From Acidimicrobiales bacterium (GTDB lineage: Bacteria > Actinomycetota > Acidimicrobiia > Acidimicrobiales > RAAP-2), in NCBI GenBank assembly GCA_025362585.1, contig JANYFR010000018.1, forward strand, positions 38,895-102,894: a DNA stretch of 64,000 nucleotides. Direction: 5' to 3'. Below, in pieces: positions 1 to 8,603 of the stretch. Within the stretch, counting starts at the first letter, position 1; each line of letters begins with the position of its first letter. The notes beneath the pieces were generated by a model, which searched no databases, was not told the DNA's origin, and worked only from the letters and a program-made list of their open reading frames with translations. A program made the translations under genes and the position numbers.

Positions 1-768
1 ACTCGACGCCTCGATGGGCTGTTGGTCGAAACGGGGACCGCGATCGCCGGGCCCCGCCCCCCCGACGGCGGTGACGGAGAGGTGACCGTCCAGGGTCTCG
101 CGTTCGAGCAGCCACTCGAGGAGGTCGAGACCCCGTCGAACGAGGTCGTCTCGTCCCAACGCGGTGCCGACGGCCATCATCGCGTCCGGCAGTACCGCGT
201 TGGCGTAGGCCAATCTCACTTCGGGCCACGGCCAGCCGCTCGCCGGTGCCCGAGGCAGACTCATCAGCGTCGCGTTGAATTCGAGGAGGTCGAGGGCTCC
301 TCGATTGGTGGGATCGACGTCGAAGACGGCCGCCGCCCCGAGTGACGCGAACGCCATTGATCGAGGTGAGGTCGTTCGACGCGTCGCTCCGCGTTCAAAG
401 AGCGCCAGCGCCTCGGCGCCGAGATTGAGGTCGGTGTTCGCCGCCGCCGTGCCGAGGCCCCAGAGGCTCCGTCCCCAGCTGTCCTTCACCGAACCGCGAC
501 TGGTCCAGCAGCCATCCGCGGCGCGGCGATTGCGACTGTCCCCACGCGCACCGAGGGAGGCGCGAATGAACGCCAGTGATGACGCGGCGAGTGCGCGCAC
601 CGGAGGCTCCGGCGCCGGCTCGCGCGCCGCGACCACCAACACCCGCGCGACGTCGTCGGCGCAGTACCCGTGCTCGCGTCGGGGACGGGATCCCTCGGCG
701 TGCTCGAAGGTGCCGAATCGGTCCGTGAGGGCAATGAGGTGATCGAACCGCCCAGGCGGCGCGGTCAC
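1..768 (-). CDS. Partial glycosyltransferase-partner protein, cut by the window edge
   Basis: This open frame is absent from the ORF track because it runs off the left edge. Read on the minus strand it opens with GTG at 768, whose GTGA overlaps the stop of the glycosyltransferase at 765, so the two are translationally coupled. About 255 residues are visible without a stop. The motifs HGYCADDVARVL near the start, SGWPWPE, and RFDQQPIEA near the window edge are those I know from the alpha-helical (alpha/alpha-toroid-like) proteins that accompany GT4 glycosyltransferases in actinobacteria and cyanobacteria. The catalytic role of this family is not established to my knowledge. The C-terminus is missing. 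Confidence 0.8.
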   Translation of the reverse strand, partial: MTAPPGRFDHLIALTDRFGTFEHAEGSRPRREHGYCADDVARVLVVAAREPAPEPPVRALAASSLAFIRASLGARGDSRNRRAADGCWTSRGSVKDSWGRSLWGLGTAAANTDLNLGAEALALFERGATRRTTSPRSMAFASLGAAAVFDVDPTNRGALDLLEFNATLMSLPRAPASGWPWPEVRLAYANAVLPDAMMAVGTALGRDDLVRRGLDLLEWLLERETLDGHLSVTAVGGAGPGDRGPRFDQQPIEASS

Positions 769-1895
769 ACCGCGACCGGCGTGCGTCGGCGCATCAGCGC
801 CCCGCCGAGCGACGCGTAGCGCGCCGCGACGCTCGACCACGCCAGCGACGGCGCCAGACGGCGCGCCTCGCGCGCCATGGACTCAGCCAGTCGGGGATTG
901 GTGAGCACCATTCGGATGGCGTGGGCCAGCGCTTGGGGGTCGCGTTGGGGCACCACCACTCCCGCACCGCTCGAGAGCAGCTCTACGGCGTGGGGGAAGG
1001 CGGTGGCGATCACTGGACGTCCGGCCGCGATGGCGTCGACCAGCACACCGGACGTCACCTGGTCGGGTGAGTCGTAGGGCAGGACGACAATTGACGACTC
1101 GGCAATCAGGTGCGCGAGGTCGTCGAGCTCCCGGTAGCCAGCGTCGAACTCGACCTGACCGGCGACCCCGCGTTCGTGCGAGCGCTCCTTCAGCATGTCG
1201 CGGTACGACTCTCCCGAGTTCGCCACCACCTTGGGGTGCGTGTCGCCCGCGATTCGGTACGTGGGTCGGGGTCGCACGTCGTCGAGGAGGGCCAGTGCGT
1301 CGATGGCCCACTCGATGCCCTTGCCGGGACCGAGGAGACCCCACGTCAACAACTGGGGGACGCGCCGGCGCGGCGCGTTGGACGGCGGCTCGGCGACGGT
1401 GGCGCCATGGGGAATGACCGAGACCTTGGAAGGATCGACGTCGAAGCCCGAGCACAGTCGCGTTCGACCGGCCTCGGTCATCACGACGACCGCGTCGGCC
1501 AGATGCACGACCTCTTCGAGAATCGCTCGTTGGTGCGGCGTTGGCTGCTCGAGCACCGTGTGCGCGACCACAATCGTTGGCCGGTCGATCGACTCGAGGA
1601 CCCCGACCACCGAGTCGCCGTCGGGGCCGGGGTAGATCCCGTACTCGTGCTGGAGCACGACGACGTCGGCCCGCTCGAGGCTCTCAGCGGCGGCGTGAGT
1701 GAGTGACCGGCCGTCGTAGTGGGCCTCGACGAGTCCCCTCGTGCCGTCGCCCGTGGCCCCGAGGCGAACGATCCCCACGTCCTGTCCCTGATCAACGAGT
1801 CCGCCACTCAACGCCGCGGCGAAGGTGGCGATGCCGCACGGGGTGGGGGGGTAGGTCGAAACGATGGCGAACTTGAGCGTCTGGCGAGCGTTCAC
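765..1895 (-). CDS. GT4-family glycosyltransferase
   Basis: A 376-residue GT-B fold glycosyltransferase. The N-terminus (KFAIVSTYPPTPCGIATF, about residues 8-25) is the usual first Rossmann strand and glycine-rich loop of GT4 enzymes. The C-terminal half has VVLPYDSPDQVTSGVLVDAIAAGRPVIAT, the donor-nucleotide-binding region with the ExxxA-type helix replaced by SGVLVDA. It probably transfers a sugar from a nucleotide donor to a cell-envelope or exopolysaccharide acceptor; the substrate cannot be read from sequence. The stop overlaps the start of the partial gene at 768 by 4 bp, so the two form one transcription unit running off the left edge. Confidence 0.88.
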   Translation of the reverse strand: MNARQTLKFAIVSTYPPTPCGIATFAAALSGGLVDQGQDVGIVRLGATGDGTRGLVEAHYDGRSLTHAAAESLERADVVVLQHEYGIYPGPDGDSVVGVLESIDRPTIVVAHTVLEQPTPHQRAILEEVVHLADAVVVMTEAGRTRLCSGFDVDPSKVSVIPHGATVAEPPSNAPRRRVPQLLTWGLLGPGKGIEWAIDALALLDDVRPRPTYRIAGDTHPKVVANSGESYRDMLKERSHERGVAGQVEFDAGYRELDDLAHLIAESSIVVLPYDSPDQVTSGVLVDAIAAGRPVIATAFPHAVELLSSGAGVVVPQRDPQALAHAIRMVLTNPRLAESMAREARRLAPSLAWSSVAARYASLGGALMRRRTPVAV

Positions 1896-2327
1896 GCGAC
1901 GACACTTCCGTGATGGGACATGGCGACCTCAGGATTGCGAGGCGTCGAGCCCGATCGGGCGACCATCGAAACGATCGGCCGACCCAAACAAGGCGCCCCT
2001 AAATGGAGTGGAATCACAGCAACTTCCACCTACAATCTACCGCCCTCCAGCCCGGCATAATCCGGCTTGTGAACCGGAATCGGACGTGGGCCGATTACGG
2101 GGCAGCCACTGACGGCGGTTCGCCAGGAGATTCACGAGTCCAACGCGTTGACGCACGCGTTCGACTCGTAGGCTAGAGCGACGCCAACGACGACCCGACG
2201 GCGCTTTGCGGACGGACCTAACCGCGTAGGCCCACGCCAACACCGCGCCCGACCAGCGATTCGACGCTCCACGTGACGTCGAACGCGACGTCGAACGGTC
2301 GGAACGACTGATCCCCAGGAGGTACTG
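1896..2327. other. Divergent intergenic region, 432 bp
   Basis: No coding frame of convincing quality lies here. It separates the minus-strand glycosyltransferase from the plus-strand permease-like gene and must hold both promoters. Visible elements are a possible promoter at 2148-2174 and a loose inverted repeat (TAATCCGGC near 2059 with GCCGATTA near 2090). No tRNA or other RNA gene is recognisable. Confidence 0.5.
2148..2174 (+). promoter_or_regulatory. Possible promoter for the permease-like gene
   Basis: TTGACG (2148-2153) is followed after 15 bp by TAGGCT (2169-2174). The spacer is shorter than the usual 16-18 bp, so this is only a candidate. Confidence 0.3.
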
Positions 2328-2921
2328 ATGACCAACAACGAAAGAGAGTCCGGGTCCCCGCGCCGTCAGCGCGGCTCGAGGCCGTCATTCTTGGACCGAC
2401 GCGGGCGTCCGCGTGCCGCAGAAGGCGCGGGGGCCCGCCGATTCGACGTCGAGACAATGGACGAGTACGCCGACGAGATCGGCCGTACCGAGCGCGCCAT
2501 CAACCGCAAGACGGCGCAGCTGGGAAAGATGAGCACGCTGCTCTACCGGATCGACTACTACACGTCACTGCCGGTCGTCTCGATCACCGTCGTGGGCCTC
2601 TTCGCCGCAATGCTCGTGATAGGCATCGTTCTGCGCTTCCCCATCGCCTGGGTCAATACCTTCGAGATAGCCGTGTCGACGGTGACCTTGCTGATGGTCT
2701 TCACCATCCAGCACACCCAGGGACGCGAACAGGTGGCGACGCAACGCAAGCTCGACGAGCTCCTGCGAGCCACTCCCGGCGCCGCCGAAGCCCTCATGAT
2801 GCTCGAAGAGGCACCCCGCGAATTCATGATGGAGGTCGAGGACTTCCAGCGTGAGGTCCGCGCCGACCTCGTGGACGCCGACGCCGACCCCGACCCCGAC
2901 CGCCAACAGTCCGAATCCTGA
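2328..2921 (+). CDS. Low-affinity iron permease-like small membrane protein
   Basis: A 197-residue protein with two predicted membrane helices (about 82-103 and 111-128) after a basic hydrophilic N-terminus, then a cytoplasmic helix with TIQHTQGREQVATQRKLDELLRA. That last motif is characteristic of the short bacterial proteins assigned to the low-affinity iron permease family (Fe_perm). AGGAGG at 2317-2322 lies 5 bp before the ATG and fixes the start. Iron transport by the bacterial short forms is a family annotation and not a demonstrated function. The C-terminus is an acidic Asp-Pro repeat (DADADPDPDR). It stands alone; the next gene converges on it. Confidence 0.75.
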   Translation: MTNNERESGSPRRQRGSRPSFLDRRGRPRAAEGAGARRFDVETMDEYADEIGRTERAINRKTAQLGKMSTLLYRIDYYTSLPVVSITVVGLFAAMLVIGIVLRFPIAWVNTFEIAVSTVTLLMVFTIQHTQGREQVATQRKLDELLRATPGAAEALMMLEEAPREFMMEVEDFQREVRADLVDADADPDPDRQQSES

Positions 2922-2942
2922 GCCTCGAGGAGCGCCGCCTCG

Positions 2943-3761
2943 CTACTTCGCGATGCGCGTCGCGCGGACCCGTGGCACGAAGTTATCGCTCCCGGTCAGA
3001 CGAGCCGCGATGAGAATCGGAATGAACATGAGGATGACGACCAGGGTGACGACCACGTTCACCTCGGGGAGTTGCTGACCCAAGCGAATCGCCCCGAAGA
3101 TCCAGATCGGCAGCGTGTTCTGGGCACCGGCCGTGAATGTCGTCACGATGACCTCGTCGAAACTGAGCGCGAACGCGAGCAGAGCGCCCGAGACGAGCGC
3201 CGTGGCGATGGTCGGCAGCGTGACGAAGCGAAACGTCTGGAGGCCGGTCGCCCCCAGATCGGCCGACGCCTCGAGCAAAGTGTTCGAGGTCCGGCGCAGG
3301 CGCGCGATCACATTGTTGTAGATCACGACAATGCAGAACGTGGTGTGGCCGACAATGATCGTCCAGAGCGAGAGGGTGATACCGGCCCAGCGAAACGCGG
3401 AGTTGAGCGCCACGCCGGTGATAATGCCCGGCAGCGCCAGGGGCAGGATCAGCAAGAGGGAGATCGAATCGCGACCGAAGAATCGCGCCTTGTGGACTCC
3501 GAAGGCCGCCATGGAGCCAAGAATGGTGGCGAGGATGGTCGCGGCAACGGCGGCCTTCAGCGATAGGACGAAAGCGGACCGGACCTGCGGGTCGTGCCAC
3601 GCCACCGAGTACCACGACAGCGTCCAATGGCGAATGGGCCAGGTCTCAATGACCGATCGGTCGAAACCAAAGAGGATGATGGTGACAATCGGCGCGAAGA
3701 GAAAGACCAGCACGCCAATCACCCAGAGCCACAGACCGAGACGCGCGGCCTTCGCCCGCAT
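2943..3761 (-). CDS. potC: Polyamine-type ABC transporter permease, PotC-like
   Basis: Second inner-membrane permease of the import system, 272 residues. The ORF track extends it to 4145, but the upstream part is a shadow of potB. The ATG at 3761 overlaps the potB stop by one base (TGATG) and gives MRAKAARLGLWLW, a good first membrane segment. Six hydrophobic segments are visible. The EAA loop that contacts the ATPase is LLEASADLGATGLQTFRFVTLP. The closing stretch (NVVVTLVVILMFIPILIAA) is typical of PotC/YdcV. Last gene of a potA-potD-potB-potC operon. Substrate could be putrescine, spermidine or a related cation. Confidence 0.88.
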   Translation of the reverse strand: MRAKAARLGLWLWVIGVLVFLFAPIVTIILFGFDRSVIETWPIRHWTLSWYSVAWHDPQVRSAFVLSLKAAVAATILATILGSMAAFGVHKARFFGRDSISLLLILPLALPGIITGVALNSAFRWAGITLSLWTIIVGHTTFCIVVIYNNVIARLRRTSNTLLEASADLGATGLQTFRFVTLPTIATALVSGALLAFALSFDEVIVTTFTAGAQNTLPIWIFGAIRLGQQLPEVNVVVTLVVILMFIPILIAARLTGSDNFVPRVRATRIAK

Positions 3762-4654
3762 CACAACGCCTCGAAGGCGCCGAGGCGACGGGCGACGAGC
3801 AGATAGACCACCATTACGGCGATGGGCACCGTAGCGAGGGCCGCGGCCAGCGGAAGGTTGCCGCCGGTCAGCAGGTTCTCGTAGATGGCGTTGCCCACGA
3901 GCGTCGAGTTCGCCCCGCCAATCAACAGTGGCGTCACGTAGTCGCCCAGCGTCAACGAGAACGTGAAGATCGATCCGGCCACGAGACCGGGCAACACGAG
4001 CGGGAGCATCACGCGACGAAAGGTCGCGGTCCAGGGGGCGCCGAGGTCCGCGGAGGCGTCCAGTAGCGACGAGGGAATACGCTCCAACGCGCCGTAGATC
4101 GGCACGATCATGTACGGCAACCATATGTAGCAAAAGACGATCCACATCGCGCCATTCGTAAAACCGAGGTTCGGTGACGGCAGCCCGATGAGGTTAAAAG
4201 TCCAGTTGAGCGCGCCGCCGTTGATCAGGATCGACGTCCAGGCGAAGACTTTCGCGAGGTAACTGGCCCAGAGCGGCAGTAGGACGGCGACGAGGAGGAG
4301 GCGCTGGGTCCGCCGCGACGCCACCCGGGCCATGGCGTAGGCGAAGGGAAACGCGACGACGACGTCGGTGATGGTGACGAGGGCGGCCAGCAGCACCGTG
4401 CGCCCGATGATCGCCGGGTAGGCACCCGTGGCGATCTGGTGGAAGTTCTGTCCCGTCAGATGGTGATCAACCAGATTCGTGAAGCCGTTGACGCTCCAAA
4501 AGGACGTGACGAGCATAAGGCCCAGTGAACTGAAGTAGATCACCAGGAACCACAGCAACGGCGGCGACAGCAGGAACGCGGTACGCCAGCGTGTCCGGGC
4601 CAACGCCGAAACGTGGGGGCCACGCCGCCCCCGAGCGTCGACCGAAGTCGTCAT
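3761..4654 (-). CDS. potB: Polyamine-type ABC transporter permease, PotB-like
   Basis: A 297-residue inner-membrane permease with about six transmembrane helices, starting around RTAFLLSPPLLWFLVIYFSSLGLMLVTSFW. The EAA coupling motif is LLDASADLGAPWTATFRRVMLP. I place the start at the ATG at 4654 (MTTSVDARG), which overlaps the potD stop as ATGA, in preference to the GTG-type start ten codons upstream given in the ORF track. It overlaps potC downstream by one base, so potD, potB and potC are coupled. It pairs with PotC to form the transmembrane channel. Confidence 0.88.
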   Translation of the reverse strand: MTTSVDARGRRGPHVSALARTRWRTAFLLSPPLLWFLVIYFSSLGLMLVTSFWSVNGFTNLVDHHLTGQNFHQIATGAYPAIIGRTVLLAALVTITDVVVAFPFAYAMARVASRRTQRLLLVAVLLPLWASYLAKVFAWTSILINGGALNWTFNLIGLPSPNLGFTNGAMWIVFCYIWLPYMIVPIYGALERIPSSLLDASADLGAPWTATFRRVMLPLVLPGLVAGSIFTFSLTLGDYVTPLLIGGANSTLVGNAIYENLLTGGNLPLAAALATVPIAVMVVYLLVARRLGAFEAL

Positions 4655-5847
4655 CCCGCTATTTGCGTCCAAGCATTGGTCCACTCGCTGTAGGGAACGC
4701 AGTTGTTCTGACCGTTGTCACAGGTCGTCAGCGGCGTCTTCCAGAACTTGATGGACTGAAAGTACGACTGGGGCTTGTCGGCGTGGTACGCCGCACACCC
4801 GCCGGCCTGCAACTTGTTCATGATCGCGCAGGCCAACGAGTTGGCCGGCGTCTCTCCGAAGTTCAGTGCCTGTTCGGCCTGGACCCGGGGCGTCGAGACC
4901 CACTGCATCCACTTGTAGGCGCAGTTGGGGTGCGGCGCCTTGGTCGCCAACATCCACGTGTCGGCCCAGCCGGTCGCTCCCTCGGACGGGATCGTGTCCT
5001 TCACGGCCAACTTGGCGGCCTGGAGGGTGTTGGTCTGGTACGGCCAGGCGGCTCCGGCGACGACGGTCCCGCTCTGGAACAGGGTGATCTCGTCACTGGC
5101 CTGACCCCAGTACTTCGGAACCAGTGGCTTCTGGGCCTTCAGTAGTTTGATCGTGGCCGCGAACTGCGTCTGGGTGAGCTCGTAGGGGTCGGTGATGCCG
5201 AGCGACGGCTGGGACTTCATGAGGTAGAGCGCCGCGTCGGCGATCTGGATCGGGTTATTCGGCACCGTAATCTTGCCCTTGTACTTTTTGCTGTAGAGGA
5301 CCGACCACGAGGTCGGCGGCGACTTGAAGGTCTTGGTCGAGTAGAGCAAGACGTTGGGGCCAAACTGAAGGCTCACGCCGAAGTGCACTCCCTTGATCGT
5401 ATTGAAACTCGGCGACTGCAGGAACGGCCGGAACTGCTTCCACGACGGAATGAGCGCCATGTTGACGGGCTTCACGTCGCCGGCGTAAATGAGCCGCAGG
5501 TCCGCGTCACCCGACGCCGACACCAGGTCGTACTGACCCGCGCCACCGTTGGCCATCAGTGACACCATCTCCCCGGACGATCCGGCGTACTTGGCGTTCA
5601 CGACGCAACCGGTCGCCTTGGTGAACGGCTTGACCCACTGGGGCTGGGCGTAGCCGCTCCACGCGATCAAGTTGAGCGTTCCCTCACCTTTGCCAACCGA
5701 CTGCGCCGGCTTCATGCCAGCGGTGGGCGCCGTGAGGCCCGAGGCGCCCGCCCCCGACGAGATCGTCGCGAACCCGAGGGTGACGATTGAAAGCGCCGAG
5801 AACGCGGTCGCGGCACGCCTCACCATGTTGTGAACTCGATGCTCCAT
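4651..5847 (-). CDS. potD: Polyamine-type ABC transporter substrate-binding protein, PotD-like
   Basis: Extracellular solute-binding protein, 398 residues. The true start is the ATG at 5847 (MEHRVHNMVRRAATAF), with GGGGGAAC just upstream; the ORF track start lies 29 codons too far upstream. A signal peptide spans about residues 1-35 and has no lipobox cysteine, so the protein may be secreted or held by an uncleaved helix. The mature part begins GTLNLIAWSGYAQPQWVKPF, the usual first strand of PotD/PotF-type proteins. The C-terminal third is rich in cysteines (CAYKW, LACAIM, GGCAAY, TTCDNGQNNC), suggesting disulfides. It overlaps potB by 4 bp and follows potA by about 40 bp. Confidence 0.87.
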   Translation of the reverse strand: MEHRVHNMVRRAATAFSALSIVTLGFATISSGAGASGLTAPTAGMKPAQSVGKGEGTLNLIAWSGYAQPQWVKPFTKATGCVVNAKYAGSSGEMVSLMANGGAGQYDLVSASGDADLRLIYAGDVKPVNMALIPSWKQFRPFLQSPSFNTIKGVHFGVSLQFGPNVLLYSTKTFKSPPTSWSVLYSKKYKGKITVPNNPIQIADAALYLMKSQPSLGITDPYELTQTQFAATIKLLKAQKPLVPKYWGQASDEITLFQSGTVVAGAAWPYQTNTLQAAKLAVKDTIPSEGATGWADTWMLATKAPHPNCAYKWMQWVSTPRVQAEQALNFGETPANSLACAIMNKLQAGGCAAYHADKPQSYFQSIKFWKTPLTTCDNGQNNCVPYSEWTNAWTQIAG

Positions 5848-5888
5848 TGTTCCCCCAGTTGTCGATTCCGTGCTACCCGTTAAGAGGT

Positions 5889-6905
5889 TCAGACTACAGC
5901 GGTCTCGAGATCGAAGGCGTCCTCCGGGCGCCACGCCACCCGAATCCGATCGCCGCGCCGCGGCACCGGTGCGCCCGTCGAAGACCCGTCATTCGTCTGC
6001 ACCGCTACGAGGTCGTCCCCTCCGTCCAGGCCGACGAAAATTCTGGTGACCATCCCCAAGTAGACCACGTCGACAACGTTGCCCCACTCGAACGTGACGT
6101 CATCGGGCGCGATCATCGATGGCCCGAGCAGCAGCAGTCGTTCGGGTCGCAACGACTGGGTCCGGCCACGGCGCACGATCACGTTCGAGGTCCCGACGAA
6201 GCTCGCGACGAAGGCCGTCGCCGGCAACTCGTAGACCTCCTGCGGGGAGCCGACCTGCTCGATGACCCCCTGGTTCATGATGGCGATGCGGTCGCTCATC
6301 GCCATCGCCTCCTCCTGATCGTGCGTGACGTAGAGAAAGGTGATACCGATTCGCCGCTGGATGGCCTTCAGCTCGGTCTGCATCTCTTGACGCAACTTGA
6401 GGTCGAGGGCCCCGAGGGGTTCGTCGAGCAACAGGACACTCGGCTCGTTGACAATTGCGCGAGCGAGGGCGACCCGCTGGCGCTGGCCGCCCGACAACTG
6501 GGCGGGACGTCGCCCCGCGAATCCCTCGAGACGTACCAGGGCGAGGGCCGCCTCGGCCTTTCGCCGTCGCTCCTCGCGGCCAACTCCCGCGACCCGCAGT
6601 CCGTATTCGACGTTCGTCACGACGTCCATATGGGGGAAGAGGGCGTAGTCTTGGAAGACGGTGTTCACTGGGCGCAGATGCGCCGGGCGTTGGGTAACGT
6701 CGTCGCCGTGGAGCCTGATCGTGCCAGCGTCGGGCGACTCGAAACCGGCCACCATCCGCAACAGGGTGGTCTTGCCCGACCCCGACGGACCGAGCATGGT
6801 AAAGAACTCACCGTCGCGGATTTCGAGGGTGATGTCGTGTAACACCGTCGTCTGCGCAAAGGACTTCGCGACGCCGCGAATGTCAATCGCTGATTGATCC
6901 CCCAT
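5889..6905 (-). CDS. potA: Polyamine-type ABC transporter ATPase, PotA-like
   Basis: First gene of the importer operon, 338 residues from the ATG at 6905 (MGDQSAIDIRG), which has GGGAGGCG in front; the longer ORF-track start is unlikely. Walker A is GPSGSGKT (39-46), the Q-loop is FQDYALFPH, the signature is LSGGQRQR (137-144), Walker B is VLLLDEP and the switch histidine is in VTHDQEEA. A C-terminal TOBE-like domain (about 245-338) follows, as in PotA/MalK. It hydrolyses ATP on the cytoplasmic face to drive PotB/PotC. It is divergent from the propeller gene at 7149, so the 243-bp spacer carries the operon promoter. Confidence 0.92.
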   Translation of the reverse strand: MGDQSAIDIRGVAKSFAQTTVLHDITLEIRDGEFFTMLGPSGSGKTTLLRMVAGFESPDAGTIRLHGDDVTQRPAHLRPVNTVFQDYALFPHMDVVTNVEYGLRVAGVGREERRRKAEAALALVRLEGFAGRRPAQLSGGQRQRVALARAIVNEPSVLLLDEPLGALDLKLRQEMQTELKAIQRRIGITFLYVTHDQEEAMAMSDRIAIMNQGVIEQVGSPQEVYELPATAFVASFVGTSNVIVRRGRTQSLRPERLLLLGPSMIAPDDVTFEWGNVVDVVYLGMVTRIFVGLDGGDDLVAVQTNDGSSTGAPVPRRGDRIRVAWRPEDAFDLETAVV

Positions 6906-7148
6906 CACGCCTCCCGGTAACGCCCCCGGGCGTACACCGACCATCACGGTACTCGCGAACGTCACTCGCGGTCCACCACGCACTCTTGCAAAGTGGAGGG
7001 TGGCACCTCGAGGCCCACGTCACTGACCGCGCCGTCGGTCCCTCCTTATACTGAACTGAGATCAACGACGGGCACGAAGCCGGCCGATGATTCCCGAAAC
7101 GTGTTGATACCCCGGAGGGCTCGGGCCGTTCCAAACAGTGGAGTCTGA

Positions 7149-8603
7149 ATGAGGTTGCAACGCGTGACAGGGCTAGTCGTCGCGGTGACGTGCGCGGCCC
7201 TCGCGTTGCCCGCGGCGGCGACCGCGACGGCGCCCGTGTGGCATCACGCGCAGCGACTGTCGCTCCCGATTGGCGGCGCCGGCCTGCCCCAGGGCTACCT
7301 TCCGGCGCTCTCGTGTCCTTCGACGGGTAACTGCAGCGCGGGCGGCGCCTTCAGCGACGCGACCGGCAAAAGCCAAGGGCTCTTGCTCGACGAAGTGAAC
7401 GGCACGTGGCGGGCGCCGACGAAACTACGCGCACCCCGGGGCGCCGCGACCAATCCGGCGGTCACCGTTGACGCTCTGTCGTGTGGATCGGCCGGCAACT
7501 GCTCCGTCGTCGGCAGCTACCAGGACATCGCCGGGAGCCTGCAGAGTTTCGTGGCGAACGAAGTGCGGCGCAAGTGGTCGCGCGCCGTCAAGGTCGCCCT
7601 GCCCCTCGGCGCCGCGACCAAAGCGCAGAACAGTGCGACGCGCTCGATCGACTGCCCGTCGCCCGCCAACTGCAGCGCGGTCGGCACCTACGTCAGCGCC
7701 GGCACCTCCGTGGGGCACCTCACCGCCTTCACGTTGAGTGAGGTCCGGGGCACGTGGACTCGGGCCCGACAAGTCGCGCTGCCCCGTGACGCCAACACCA
7801 ACCCCTTCGTGACCATTATTCAGGTTGCCTGTGCGGGCCCGGGACGCTGCAGCGCCGTGGGCTCGTACGTCAACGCGCAGGGGGCGTCGCGCGGACTCGT
7901 GGTCGATCAGATCAACGCAGGGTGGGCGCGCGGCGTGCCCATCACCCTGCCCGGCGACGCGAACGCCTTTCCGAGCGCGACCCTGAGCGAGGTCGCGTGC
8001 GTGGCGTCGGGCAACTGCACCGCGCTCGGGACCTACACCAACAACGCGGGCGCGGTCGAGGGACTCACGGTCATCGAGAGTGACGGGATATGGACGAGGG
8101 CCGTCACGATGGCGATGCCCGCGGGCGCCGCGACCAATCCCCACGTCTTCTTCTACGGCTTTGGGGGTCTCTCGTGTCGCTCGATTGGCAACTGCGCTGC
8201 CGGCGGGCAGTACCGCGACGGTGCCGGGCAGTACCAGGGGTTCTTCATCAACGAGAGCGACGGCGCCTGGCAGCCGGCGAGTGAGCTCACCCTCCCGAAC
8301 GGAGCACTCGCCGCGGGCAAGAACGGCGGCGTGGTCGCGGTGTCATGTCGCTCGGTCGGCAGCTGTAGAGCGGGCGCGGCGTACATCGACGGTGCCGGCA
8401 ACTACCAGGCCCTCGTGGTGAACGAGCAGTCCAGTCACTGGCAACAGGGCACCATCGTGGCCTTGCCCGCCGGGGCCACGACCGTCGGCGTCGACGGAGG
8501 GGTCTACGGTCTGGTCTGTACGGCAACTGACGCGTGCACCGCCACGGGCAGCTACCTGGCCTCGCCGAACCGCTATCAGGGCTTCAGCGTCGCCTTCGAC
8601 TGA
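7149..8603 (+). CDS. Secreted repeat protein, probable eight-bladed beta-propeller
   Basis: A 484-residue exported protein of unknown function. Residues about 1-28 form a signal peptide ending in the AAATATA region. The rest is built of seven full repeats of about 55-60 residues with the pattern (L/V)SC-x5-C(S/T)A.G.Y.D..G..QG..V.E..G.W..A..(V/L).LP.GA. It ends in a half repeat (LVCTATDACTATGSY...GFSVAFD), and the N-terminus opens with the complementary half (VWHHAQRLSLPIGGA). A ring closed by first and last strands (velcro closure) with eight blades is the natural reading. The two cysteines of each repeat probably form a disulfide. Ligand and partner are unknown. It converges on the amidase with zero spacing (TGA/TCA adjacent). 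Confidence 0.8.
   Translation: MRLQRVTGLVVAVTCAALALPAAATATAPVWHHAQRLSLPIGGAGLPQGYLPALSCPSTGNCSAGGAFSDATGKSQGLLLDEVNGTWRAPTKLRAPRGAATNPAVTVDALSCGSAGNCSVVGSYQDIAGSLQSFVANEVRRKWSRAVKVALPLGAATKAQNSATRSIDCPSPANCSAVGTYVSAGTSVGHLTAFTLSEVRGTWTRARQVALPRDANTNPFVTIIQVACAGPGRCSAVGSYVNAQGASRGLVVDQINAGWARGVPITLPGDANAFPSATLSEVACVASGNCTALGTYTNNAGAVEGLTVIESDGIWTRAVTMAMPAGAATNPHVFFYGFGGLSCRSIGNCAAGGQYRDGAGQYQGFFINESDGAWQPASELTLPNGALAAGKNGGVVAVSCRSVGSCRAGAAYIDGAGNYQALVVNEQSSHWQQGTIVALPAGATTVGVDGGVYGLVCTATDACTATGSYLASPNRYQGFSVAFD

Noticed and set aside
275-742. 155-residue plus-strand ORF near the left edge
   Set aside because: Arg/Ser/Ala-rich shadow of the partial minus-strand gene, which has clear family motifs. 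The ORF at 486-734 minus is also in the wrong frame.
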